This document shows positions 1-5,333 of a stretch of DNA of 5,333 bases, piece by piece. Both the position numbers and the translations under genes were made by a program. The number at the start of each line of letters is the position of its first letter. Position 1 is the stretch's first letter. Where the stretch lies: NCBI GenBank assembly GCA_016462055.1, contig JAEMTX010000134.1, positions 1 through 5,333 of the forward strand. The letters run 5' to 3'. The notes beneath the pieces were generated by a model, which was not told where the DNA came from, made no database searches, and saw nothing but the letters and a program-made list of their open reading frames with translations. The DNA comes from Acidimicrobiia bacterium. GTDB taxonomy: Bacteria; Actinomycetota; Acidimicrobiia; Acidimicrobiales; Acidimicrobilacustridaceae.

Positions 1-425
1 GCACCGAGCAATCGCGTTCGTACATCACGAAACCTTTGGTCCCCTTCATCGGTTGCGAGATCAATCACTCGCAAAATCGAACGGTGACGTTCCCATAACG
101 CGATGAAAGCATCCGCAACAGCGATCGACGCGTCCCACCCGTGAGCGTCAGTCCAATCATGAGCTTCGATCAGTGATGCAAGTTCCGGACCAGAAACATC
201 GACCGTCGCTCCTGCGAGCGAAAGCACAGCATCTTCTGCAGTCGCAAAGTACTGGTAAAACGTCGCCGGCGAGGTCCCCGCTCGGCGAGCAACGTCAACC
301 ACAGTTAATTCCCGATACGTGCCTTCTTCAAGGAGTTCAGCGATAGCGGTGAGAAATCGCTGCCGCGTTGCTTCACCCCGGCGCCCAAGTTGCCGGTCTG
401 CGTCTGGAATCGGCAGAGCAGTCAC
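1..425 (-). CDS. TetR-family transcriptional regulator, 3' end cut by window edge
   Basis: This is the N-terminal 141 residues of a TetR-type repressor; translating the reverse strand shows that the frame runs off the left edge. A recruitment helix (about residues 17-33) leads into a classical helix-turn-helix at about 40-62, with the signature LTVVDVARRAG and then TSPATFYQYF, followed by the usual start of the ligand domain (EDAVLSLA). Full-length members are about 190-220 residues, so roughly a quarter to a third is missing. The start is GTG at 425. An in-frame TAA lies four codons upstream and no ATG follows, while AAGGCGG (430-436) serves as ribosome binding site with a short 4-nt gap. 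The gene lies 25 bp behind the hydrolase-fold gene, so the two are probably one transcript. Family knowledge says such proteins are homodimers that leave DNA on binding a small ligand, often an acyl-CoA in this kind of context. The actual ligand and targets are inferred, with the thiolase promoter the nearest candidate. Confidence 0.93.
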   Translation of the reverse strand, partial: MTALPIPDADRQLGRRGEATRQRFLTAIAELLEEGTYRELTVVDVARRAGTSPATFYQYFATAEDAVLSLAGATVDVSGPELASLIEAHDWTDAHGWDASIAVADAFIALWERHRSILRVIDLATDEGDQRFRDVRTRLLG

Positions 426-429
426 GATT

Positions 430-436
430 CCGCCTT
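430..436 (-). promoter_or_regulatory. Ribosome binding site of the TetR gene
   Basis: AAGGCGG on the minus strand lies 4 nt before the GTG at 425. It supports that start, which is already forced by an in-frame stop just upstream. It sits inside the 25-bp gap after the preceding gene's stop codon, consistent with translation from a shared transcript. Confidence 0.55.
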
Positions 437-450
437 ACCCAAGTCCAGAG

Positions 451-1071
451 TCACGACCATGCGTTGACGACATCGTCTGTGGTGACCACCGTCGAGATCA
501 TTTGGTAGGTGTTGTCAAGCAACATTTCGGAATAGTCAGCAGGCACACCTGCAACGGCATCGCGCGGCACAACAACTTGATAACCGATGTTGACTAAGCC
601 AATTGAAAGTCCCATAAGCGCAACGTTCACTGACACGCCGATGACGACAACCGTCTGAATACCCAGATTGCGCAGAACCGGATCGAGATCAGTGCCTCCG
701 ATGGGATCGAGTCCGTGGTAGCGACCAAGAATCAGATCGTCAGGAGAATGAGCGAATTCGTCGATCGGCATCGCAAGATGACTACCCGGTTCCATTGCGA
801 CTGCTCCATGCTTCTGCATGGCAACGAACAATCGCCCGTTGGTGTTGCCACCCCGATAGTCAGGGCGACGCCAAAACACCGCGTGCACAACTTGTACGCC
901 GGCGACTCTGGCCGCGTGAAGCAACCGGGCGCCATTAGGAATCGCTTGAACTCGGGCGGCGTCGGCCAACTCCGGCAGCGAGGTGTCGGGACCAAGCACA
1001 CCGTTCTGACATTCAGAGGTCACCACTGCAGTGGTGTTTGGGTCAATCAGAGTTCGCAGATCAAGTGCCAC
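451..1071 (-). CDS. Isochorismatase-like (cysteine hydrolase fold) protein lacking the catalytic triad
   Basis: The 206-residue protein has the length and layout of the isochorismatase/cysteine hydrolase superfamily, an alpha/beta fold that includes nicotinamidases and isochorismatases. The first strand is AVVTSECQNGVLG (15-27), the middle block is DDLILGRYHG (111-120) with GGTDLD (125-130), and the third block is VVVIGVSVNVAL (141-152) followed by the typical VVVPRDAVAG (166-175). The usual Asp is Glu20. The usual Lys is absent (Leu115/Arg117 region; the only Lys in the protein is Lys87). The usual Cys aligns with Ala151, and the only cysteine is Cys21. The annotated name 'hydrolase' may therefore not describe the activity. 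I chose GTG 1071 because MALDLRTL fits the family start and AAGGTG lies 6 nt upstream. GTG 1080, preceded by AAAGGG at 5 nt, is an equally possible start. The longer open frame up to 1446 runs antisense into the thiolase and is not believable. The gene leads into the TetR gene 25 bp on and is divergent from the thiolase. Confidence 0.88.
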   Translation of the reverse strand: MALDLRTLIDPNTTAVVTSECQNGVLGPDTSLPELADAARVQAIPNGARLLHAARVAGVQVVHAVFWRRPDYRGGNTNGRLFVAMQKHGAVAMEPGSHLAMPIDEFAHSPDDLILGRYHGLDPIGGTDLDPVLRNLGIQTVVVIGVSVNVALMGLSIGLVNIGYQVVVPRDAVAGVPADYSEMLLDNTYQMISTVVTTDDVVNAWS

Positions 1072-1181
1072 GTGGATCACCTTGGCCCTTTGCCCGCTCA
1101 GAGCGAACAAGGCCTTTTGGGGAGAAGGAAGAAGGACGGTTCTACCCCACGACCGCGCGTCCCGCACGCCTTCTCGCCTGT

Positions 1182-1199
1182 AGTTACCGCTCAGTAGGT
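1182..1199. promoter_or_regulatory. Candidate TetR-type operator between divergent genes
   Basis: The 18-bp site AGTTACCG-CT-CAGTAGGT is an imperfect palindrome of the form A..TAC.G..C.GTA..T, with five of nine base pairs symmetric. That spacing and TAC/GTA core suit a TetR dimer of the acyl-CoA-responsive type. It lies in the 214-bp gap between the hydrolase/TetR pair and the thiolase. It overlaps TAGGTT (1195-1200), a possible -10 element for the thiolase, so binding would block transcription. The -35 region is weak (TTCTCG near 1171). The site is inferred from symmetry and position only. Confidence 0.4.
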
Positions 1200-1245
1200 T
1201 CCTTGCGATAGACAATGCCCACGAAGGGCCCCGTCTGGCCCGCCC

Positions 1246-1268
1246 CGCCGGAACCGTCCGGCGTTCCG
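1246..1268 (+). other. Leader hairpin(s) upstream of the thiolase
   Basis: CGCCGGA (1246-1252) pairs perfectly with TCCGGCG (1257-1263) around a 4-nt loop. An alternative stem, CGGAAC (1249-1254) with GTTCCG (1263-1268), uses part of the same bases, so the two cannot form together. The structure ends 6 nt before the thiolase ribosome binding site. No T-run follows, so it is not an intrinsic terminator. A regulatory role is speculative in such GC-rich sequence. Confidence 0.35.
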
Positions 1269-1274
1269 TGCACC

Positions 1275-1280
1275 AAGGAG
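1275..1280 (+). promoter_or_regulatory. Ribosome binding site of the thiolase
   Basis: AAGGAG, 5 nt before ATG 1286, is a near-consensus Shine-Dalgarno sequence. It decides the start in favour of ATG 1286 over the upstream in-frame GTG at 1268, which would place this motif inside the coding sequence and add six residues that do not fit the family. Confidence 0.85.
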
Positions 1281-1285
1281 CTGTC

Positions 1286-2512
1286 ATGCCCGAAGCAGTC
1301 ATCGTTTCGACCGCCCGTTCACCAATCGGTCGTGCCCATAAGGGCTCGCTCACCCAGGTCCGACCTGACGATCTCGCGGCCACAATCATCCGTGCCGCTC
1401 TCGACAAGGTCCCCTCACTTGACCCAACACTCGTCGAAGACATCATGCTTGGCTGCGCGCAGCCTGCAGGTGCCCAGGGCTACAACATCGCTCGCGTTGT
1501 TTCGGAACTCGCAGGCATGGGCCACATCCCCGGCGTCACTGTTAACCGTTACTGCTCTTCGTCACTCCAGACCATTCGCATGGCCGCACACGCGATCAAG
1601 GCTGGCGAGGGTGACATTTTCGTCTCCGCTGGTGTTGAAACCGTGAGCCAATTCGGTCTCGGAATGTCCGATGGCATGCCCGGCACACATAATCCGCTTA
1701 TGGGTGCTGCGGAAGCTCGCACCGCCGAGCGTGCAACGGGTGGTGCTCCAGTTTGGGCGCCGTTCGCCGCTGGCATCTCCGACTACTACCTCGGCATGGG
1801 TCAGACCGCAGAAAATGTTGCTCAGTTCGAAAACGTTTCACGTGAAGAGCAGGACGAATTCGCAGCACAGTCTCAGCAGCGTGCCACGGCAGCCCTTGAG
1901 CGCGGCTTCTTCGAACGTGAGATCACGCCGATCCACACCGTCGATGCCGATGGCAACCCCGTTGTCGTAAAACAGGACGACTGCATCCGCGCCGGAACGA
2001 CCAAAGAAAAGCTCAGTGAGCTCAAGCCCGTGTTCCGTCCGGACGGAACTGTCACCGCCGGCAACGCCTGCCCGCTCAATGACGGCGCTGCTGCTGTCAT
2101 CGTCATGAGTGACACCAAAGCCAAGGAACTCGGCCTCACCCCTCTCGCTCGGATCATTTCCTCGGGCGTTAGCGCACTCAATCCCGAGATCATGGGCCTC
2201 GGCCCAGTCGAAGCCTGCCGTCAGGCCATGGCTCGCGCCGGCATGAGCATCAACGACATTGACCTCGTCGAGATCAACGAAGCATTTGCTGCGCAGGTTG
2301 TTCCGTCGGCCAAGCACCTCGGTATCAGCTGGGACAAGCTCAACGTGAACGGCGGCGCAATTGCGCTCGGTCATCCCTTCGGCATGAGCGGCGCCCGCAT
2401 CATGGCCACGCTCCTCAATGGCCTTGAGGACACCGGCGGCAGCATCGGCATGGAGTCGATGTGCATCGGTGGCGGCCAAGGCATGGCCATGATTATCGAG
2501 CGTCTCTCGTAA
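1286..2512 (+). CDS. Thiolase (acetyl-CoA C-acyltransferase / acetyltransferase), FadA type
   Basis: The 408-residue protein is a complete thiolase of normal length. It catalyses the reversible CoA-dependent cleavage of a 3-ketoacyl-CoA into acetyl-CoA and a shortened acyl-CoA, or the reverse condensation, in the cytoplasm. It opens with EAVIVSTARSPIGRAHKGSL, the standard N-terminal strand and loop. The nucleophile is Cys90 in NRYCSSSLQTIRMA. NEAFAAQ (331-337) holds the Asn of the active site, GHPFGMSGARI (362-372) holds the catalytic His363, and CIGGGQG (393-399) holds the second catalytic Cys393. All key residues are present, so it should be active. The block NACPLNDGAAAVIVMSD (260-276) and overall style resemble actinobacterial FadA paralogues. 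Sequence alone does not separate a degradative 3-ketoacyl-CoA thiolase from a biosynthetic acetoacetyl-CoA thiolase; the nearby acyl-CoA synthetase and TetR gene favour acyl-chain or sterol-type degradation. It is transcribed alone, with a terminator 20 bp after its stop. Confidence 0.97.
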   Translation: MPEAVIVSTARSPIGRAHKGSLTQVRPDDLAATIIRAALDKVPSLDPTLVEDIMLGCAQPAGAQGYNIARVVSELAGMGHIPGVTVNRYCSSSLQTIRMAAHAIKAGEGDIFVSAGVETVSQFGLGMSDGMPGTHNPLMGAAEARTAERATGGAPVWAPFAAGISDYYLGMGQTAENVAQFENVSREEQDEFAAQSQQRATAALERGFFEREITPIHTVDADGNPVVVKQDDCIRAGTTKEKLSELKPVFRPDGTVTAGNACPLNDGAAAVIVMSDTKAKELGLTPLARIISSGVSALNPEIMGLGPVEACRQAMARAGMSINDIDLVEINEAFAAQVVPSAKHLGISWDKLNVNGGAIALGHPFGMSGARIMATLLNGLEDTGGSIGMESMCIGGGQGMAMIIERLS

Positions 2513-2532
2513 TCATCTTCAGATCTACAAGA

Positions 2533-2568
2533 CGAAGGCCCCGCCTCGGCGGGGCCTTCGATCGTTTT
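2533..2568 (+). terminator. Rho-independent terminator after the thiolase
   Basis: CGAAGGCCCCGCC (2533-2545) and GGCGGGGCCTTCG (2548-2560) are perfect reverse complements. In practice this gives a 12-bp stem with a 4-nt CTCG loop, followed by TTTT (2565-2568) after a 4-nt gap. It lies 20 bp past the thiolase stop and 14 bp before the stop of the convergent gene. It may serve both directions, although the minus-strand T-run is poor (TCTTGT). Confidence 0.85.
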
Positions 2569-2582
2569 GTGCCTCCTGCGAA

Positions 2583-3554
2583 TTAATCGATGAAGGGTGG
2601 AAACGGCGACGAAGGAGCGGGGACCGCATACATCTCACGAATCTTCGAAATCGGCAGATGCGCCATCGACAGATGATCGGCCCTTGAGAAGTCTCCGGAA
2701 CACTTCGAACCGCGCTCGAATCCTTCGAAGACAAGTTCGGGGGCACCTTCTCTTGTAAGAACTCCAGCTTTGGCCGCAAAATCGGATGTGCCTGAACTGA
2801 TTCCGACTTCATAGGCGGCGAGTCCTGTGAGAAAAACCATCCAGTGCTCATCAGAATCGTTCATTGCCAACTGCATTGCTGAAAGTGCAACTTCTTCCGG
2901 GCCAGTCGGTCCGAACCCAGCGATGAGATGGGTCATGTCGTGGCCAACAAAGAAGGCGGGATTGTCAACGCCTTCGCCAGGAAATTGAAACTTGTATTCC
3001 ATATAGAACTCGACGTACTCGCGACCAAGGGTCCCGCGAGGAAGTTGAGCCAACTGTTTCAGCATTGCCACGAGTTCAGGATCTACCGCGCCGATCCGCT
3101 CGTACCGCTCAAGAAGCACCGCTTCACTGAGCTTTATTCTCGCCGAAGACCAAGCAAGCCAGAAATGATCGGCTGCATCTTCATGAGATTCTCTAACTAG
3201 CTCGCGTGCAAGTTTGAGCCCCGTGTCATCGATCTCTCCGATCGCTGACGCGTATGCATCAACTCGAACGACCTGTTCCTCTGAGAGCGGATGACGACAG
3301 AGTTCGAGCAACACAAGGAACATACGCAAACGACGGTGAACGACCTCGTCGGAACGAAAAACCTCTGCTTCCTCGAGACTCATTGCCTCAAGCGACGTGA
3401 CATCGATATCAGGACGATGCCAAATGTTGTGCACAACCAGTTCAAGGATCCGGCGCTGCTCCGCCGTCCCCCCGTCACCAAGATCAATAGATGAGGCCAA
3501 CAATCGTGCTGCTGGCTCAACGAGGTCGGACCTACTGTTCAGCGTCAATGTCAT
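2583..3554 (-). CDS. Coq4-type metal-binding domain protein with helical N-terminal region
   Basis: With the start I chose, the protein has 323 residues. The C-terminal half carries the Coq4 signature: LPRGTLGREYVEFYM (171-185), matching the 'GTLGRAYA.F' block of the family, then GHDMTHLIAGFGPTGPEE (204-221), which fits the HDxxH-x11-E zinc motif exactly (His205, Asp206, His209, Glu221). COQ4 acts in eukaryotic and some bacterial ubiquinone synthesis. Actinobacteria normally make menaquinone, so the substrate here is unknown. The N-terminal part (about 30-150) is helix-rich and charged, with HRRLRMFLVLLELCRHPLSE near 73-92; it vaguely recalls TerB-like helical domains, but I am not sure. There is no signal peptide or membrane helix. 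ATG 3554 is preceded by no Shine-Dalgarno sequence, but TAATGT lies 8 nt upstream, suggesting a leaderless transcript. ATG 3566 and GTG 3605 are alternative starts. The gene is divergent from the acyl-CoA synthetase and convergent with the thiolase. Confidence 0.82.
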   Translation of the reverse strand: MTLTLNSRSDLVEPAARLLASSIDLGDGGTAEQRRILELVVHNIWHRPDIDVTSLEAMSLEEAEVFRSDEVVHRRLRMFLVLLELCRHPLSEEQVVRVDAYASAIGEIDDTGLKLARELVRESHEDAADHFWLAWSSARIKLSEAVLLERYERIGAVDPELVAMLKQLAQLPRGTLGREYVEFYMEYKFQFPGEGVDNPAFFVGHDMTHLIAGFGPTGPEEVALSAMQLAMNDSDEHWMVFLTGLAAYEVGISSGTSDFAAKAGVLTREGAPELVFEGFERGSKCSGDFSRADHLSMAHLPISKIREMYAVPAPSSPFPPFID

Positions 3555-3570
3555 AGTGGCTGACATTAAC
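3544..3570. promoter_or_regulatory. Inverted repeat overlapping the start of the Coq4-type gene (candidate operator)
   Basis: Arms GTCAATGTCA (3544-3553) and TGACATTAAC (3561-3570) are complementary at 9 of 10 positions around a 7-nt spacer. On the minus strand the right arm contains TAATGT, a good TANNNT -10 element placed 8 nt before ATG 3554. A repressor dimer here would cover the promoter and first codons. This is seen directly as symmetry; the regulator is unknown. Confidence 0.5.
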
Positions 3571-3585
3571 GAAGAAGCAGCCCGA

Positions 3586-3600
3586 AGTGTTTGGGACACT
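3586..3600. repeat. Short inverted repeat AGTGT-N5-ACACT
   Basis: A perfect 5-bp inverted repeat with spacer TTGGG lies between the first and third inverted repeats of this divergent promoter region. On its own it could be chance. It falls about where the -35 region of the Coq4-type gene would be if ATG 3554 and the TAATGT element are right. Confidence 0.3.
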
Positions 3601-3629
3601 CCCACACCGGGCGCACCACCCGATGTGGG
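3601..3629. repeat. Inverted repeat with 11-bp arms in the divergent promoter region
   Basis: CCCACACCGGG (3601-3611) and CCCGATGTGGG (3619-3629) match at 10 of 11 paired positions around a 7-nt spacer, the same spacer length as the repeat at 3544-3570. It could be a protein-binding site or a hairpin. There is no T-run for termination. It lies about 115 bp before the synthetase start. Confidence 0.4.
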
Positions 3630-3695
3630 GGCTCAGCGATCAGCAAGAAGCGATTGATCAAGTTCTGCAAACCAAGAAATGCCGGGCGACTGGCC

Positions 3696-3701
3696 TACCA
3701 T
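3696..3701 (+). promoter_or_regulatory. Possible -10 element for the acyl-CoA synthetase gene
   Basis: TACCAT fits the TANNNT actinobacterial -10 pattern. It would place transcription start near 3708, leaving a leader of about 35 nt with the ribosome binding site. No convincing -35 hexamer is visible. The call rests on position and pattern only. Confidence 0.3.
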
Positions 3702-3731
3702 CAGAAACTGGGGCGATCCGCACCAATTAGC

Positions 3732-3736
3732 GAGGA
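3732..3736 (+). promoter_or_regulatory. Ribosome binding site of the acyl-CoA synthetase
   Basis: GAGGA lies 6 nt before GTG 3743 and supports that codon as the start. The next candidates downstream would cut into the N-terminal helix of the enzyme. Confidence 0.65.
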
Positions 3737-3742
3737 CCACAC

Positions 3743-5275
3743 GTGATCGACGAAGAACTCCATGCAGTTGGGCGCGAGATCTCAGCAATCGCTCAGCGCG
3801 ACCCCAACCGACCAGCGATTGTCACATCCAACGGTGAGACGATCACGTACGGCGAACTTGAATCGTCGGTTGACGCACTCGCTTCAGCATTTGCTGCCCA
3901 TGGCCTCGAACCAGGCGATGTGGTTGCCGTGCTCTCCACCAATCGACCTGAGTGGATGATTAGTTACGAGGCAGCGCTGCGCGCTGGTCTCACACTGCTC
4001 CCGGTCAACTGGCATCTTGAAACCGATGACGTGCAGTACGTCCTCAATGATTCGGGCGCACGAGCCCTCGTTGCCGAATCCGTCTTTGCTCACCAAGCGA
4101 GCAGTGCCCCAGACGCCATCACTCTTCGCATCTCCATTGGCGACCCGATTGAAGGGTACCTCCCGTGGGCCGACGCGCTCACGTCTTCACCTTCTCCCGC
4201 TCCCGTGCGTCAACGCGGAACACAAATGATCTACACCTCGGGCACTACCGGTCGACCAAAAGGCGTCCGCCACTCCCCCCAGCCTTCCGCTGCTGCAGCC
4301 GCGGCCGGCAAAGCAATGGTGGGTATGTTCGACATGAACGGCGACGACGGCGACTCCATGCTGTGCACCGCTCCGCTTTATCACTCCGGGCCAAGCCGCA
4401 TCTGTCTTGAGTGGCCTCTCGGTGCTGGCGTCACCGTCGTCGTCACCAGTCGATTCGAGCCATTTCAAGTTCTCGAACTCATTGATCGTTACGCGATCAC
4501 CCACGCCTTCTTTGTGCCAACCATGTTCAACCGAATGCTGGCGGTACCCGAGCGGGAATCATTCGATGTCTCAAGCCTGCGATTTGTTCTCCATGGAGCG
4601 GGCCCGTGCACCGTCGCAACGAAACAAGCCATGTTCGACTGGTTCGGCCCTGTCATCCACGAAATGTACGCAGCGAGCGAGGGACCAGGAACATGGATCA
4701 CTCCCCTCGAGTGGCTCGCACATCCCGGCAGCGTTGGACGCATTGATGCCGCCCGACTTTGTATTCGACGCGACGACCGCTCCCCGGCCGAAGCCGATGA
4801 ACTGGGCACAGTGTGGTTCTTTAGCGCCACGGCATTCCGCTACCACGGCGACGACGCAAAAACGCAATCCACCTATGACGAAAGCGGTCAGTGGTACACC
4901 GTCGGAGACCGAGGCCATATCGATCCCGATGGATACCTCTACCTCGCCGGCAGAACCGCCGAGTGCATCATCAGTGGCGGCGTCAACATTTACCCAGCCC
5001 GCATCGACGAGACACTTGCAATCACTCCCGGGGTGCTGGATGGGGCTGCGTTCGGACTTCCCGATGAAGAGTTCGGCGAGATTGTTGCGGCCGCGATCGT
5101 TCTTCCGTCCGGAGCCGATCCCAAAAAGGCAATCGAAACAACCATCGCGTTCTGCAAAGAGCAATTGGGCTCTCAGCTAACCCCAAAACGAATTTTTGTG
5201 GTGGACGAACTGCCCCGAAGCGACGCTGGGAAACTGTACCGATCTCGCTTAGTCCAGCAATTCACCGAGGCGTAA
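3743..5275 (+). CDS. FadD-type acyl-CoA synthetase (AMP-binding, ANL superfamily)
   Basis: This is a complete 510-residue ANL-family ligase. The family activates a carboxylate with ATP to an acyl-AMP and then transfers it to CoA. Core motifs appear in order: the phosphate loop YTSGTTGRPKGV (164-175), the aromatic/acyl-pocket block LYHSGP (212-217), the adenine-binding YAASEG (309-314), YTVGDRG (385-391) with the ribose-binding Asp389, the hinge block GRTAECIISGGVNIYP (403-418), and the catalytic Lys497 in PRSDAGKLYR. The residue at the hinge/A8 position normally seen as Asp is Glu407, and the preceding Lys is Ala406. The rest is standard, so activity is expected. A short alanine run (183-188) follows the phosphate loop. 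There is no signal peptide or membrane segment, so it is cytoplasmic. The substrate cannot be read from sequence; a fatty, sterol-side-chain or aromatic acid are all possible. The gene starts at GTG after an intergenic region rich in inverted repeats and is divergent from the Coq4-type gene. Confidence 0.95.
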   Translation: MIDEELHAVGREISAIAQRDPNRPAIVTSNGETITYGELESSVDALASAFAAHGLEPGDVVAVLSTNRPEWMISYEAALRAGLTLLPVNWHLETDDVQYVLNDSGARALVAESVFAHQASSAPDAITLRISIGDPIEGYLPWADALTSSPSPAPVRQRGTQMIYTSGTTGRPKGVRHSPQPSAAAAAAGKAMVGMFDMNGDDGDSMLCTAPLYHSGPSRICLEWPLGAGVTVVVTSRFEPFQVLELIDRYAITHAFFVPTMFNRMLAVPERESFDVSSLRFVLHGAGPCTVATKQAMFDWFGPVIHEMYAASEGPGTWITPLEWLAHPGSVGRIDAARLCIRRDDRSPAEADELGTVWFFSATAFRYHGDDAKTQSTYDESGQWYTVGDRGHIDPDGYLYLAGRTAECIISGGVNIYPARIDETLAITPGVLDGAAFGLPDEEFGEIVAAAIVLPSGADPKKAIETTIAFCKEQLGSQLTPKRIFVVDELPRSDAGKLYRSRLVQQFTEA

Positions 5276-5288
5276 CGCTCGCCCCGAA

Positions 5289-5333
5289 TTAGTTGCGATC
5301 GAGCTGCGAAAGATCTCGAATTGCACCTCGTGC
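5289..5333 (-). CDS. Possible 3' end of a minus-strand gene running in from the right
   Basis: On the minus strand one frame is open from the window edge to TAA at 5289-5291 and ends in the peptide ARGAIRDLSQLDRN. The stop falls 13 bp past the synthetase stop, as expected for a convergent neighbour. With only 14 codons the product cannot be named, and an open stretch this short can occur by chance. One other minus-strand frame also stays open here but would overlap the synthetase end. Confidence 0.3.
   Translation of the reverse strand, partial: ARGAIRDLSQLDRN

Noticed and set aside
715..1197. 160-codon plus-strand frame opposite the hydrolase-fold gene
   Set aside because: The composition is not protein-like and it has no domain. 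The opposite strand has a clear superfamily pattern.
1072..1446. N-terminal extension of the hydrolase-fold reading frame up to an ATG at 1446
   Set aside because: It runs antisense through the intergenic region and into the thiolase coding sequence. The added residues show no family similarity, while good ribosome binding sites precede the GTG codons at 1080 and 1071.
1838..2479. 213-codon open frame antisense to the thiolase
   Set aside because: It is low-complexity Ala/Gly/Asp-rich sequence with no domain. It is an antisense shadow of a well-supported enzyme gene with strict codon structure.
3654..3661. 8-bp palindrome TTGATCAA upstream of the acyl-CoA synthetase
   Set aside because: It is short enough to arise by chance and is not associated with a convincing promoter position or a second copy.
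4571..5164. 197-codon antisense frame inside the acyl-CoA synthetase
   Set aside because: It has no family match and no ribosome binding site that stands out. It is explained by the codon bias of the real gene on the other strand.
4407..5180. 257-codon plus-strand frame inside the acyl-CoA synthetase
   Set aside because: It is Ser/Pro/Arg-rich with no recognisable motif, and lies entirely inside the synthetase, whose motifs continue uninterrupted.

Overview
The window looks like chromosomal DNA from a moderately GC-rich actinobacterium. A high-GC, Mycobacterium- or Acidimicrobiia-like lineage is my best guess. The evidence is an actinobacterial-style FadA thiolase and FadD-type acyl-CoA synthetase, frequent GTG starts, a TetR regulator with a mycobacterial-style helix-turn-helix, and one probable leaderless gene. 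The lineage is inference from protein style, because there is no rRNA or other taxonomic marker here.

Layout from left to right. (1) A minus-strand pair: a protein with an isochorismatase/cysteine-hydrolase fold (451-1071), followed 25 bp downstream by a TetR-family regulator (425 down to the left edge, cut off there). (2) A divergent intergenic stretch (1072-1285) with a TetR-type imperfect palindrome (1182-1199) and leader hairpins. (3) A plus-strand thiolase (1286-2512) closed by a strong hairpin terminator (2533-2568). (4) A convergent minus-strand gene (2583-3554) that I recognise as a Coq4-type metal-binding domain behind a helical N-terminal region. (5) A second divergent intergenic stretch (3555-3742), dense in inverted repeats. 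(6) A plus-strand acyl-CoA synthetase (3743-5275). (7) The last 58 bases may hold the final codons of another minus-strand gene.

Read together, this is a small lipid/acyl-CoA metabolism neighbourhood. The synthetase would activate a carboxylic acid as an acyl-CoA, and the thiolase would cleave or form 3-ketoacyl-CoA. The TetR protein is the obvious candidate sensor for an acyl-CoA or related ligand. Two genes are out of the ordinary. The 'cysteine hydrolase' lacks all three residues of the usual Asp-Lys-Cys triad. The Coq4-type protein carries an intact HDxxH-x11-E motif, although actinobacteria normally use menaquinone rather than ubiquinone. No mobile elements, CRISPR arrays, tRNA or rRNA genes were seen.
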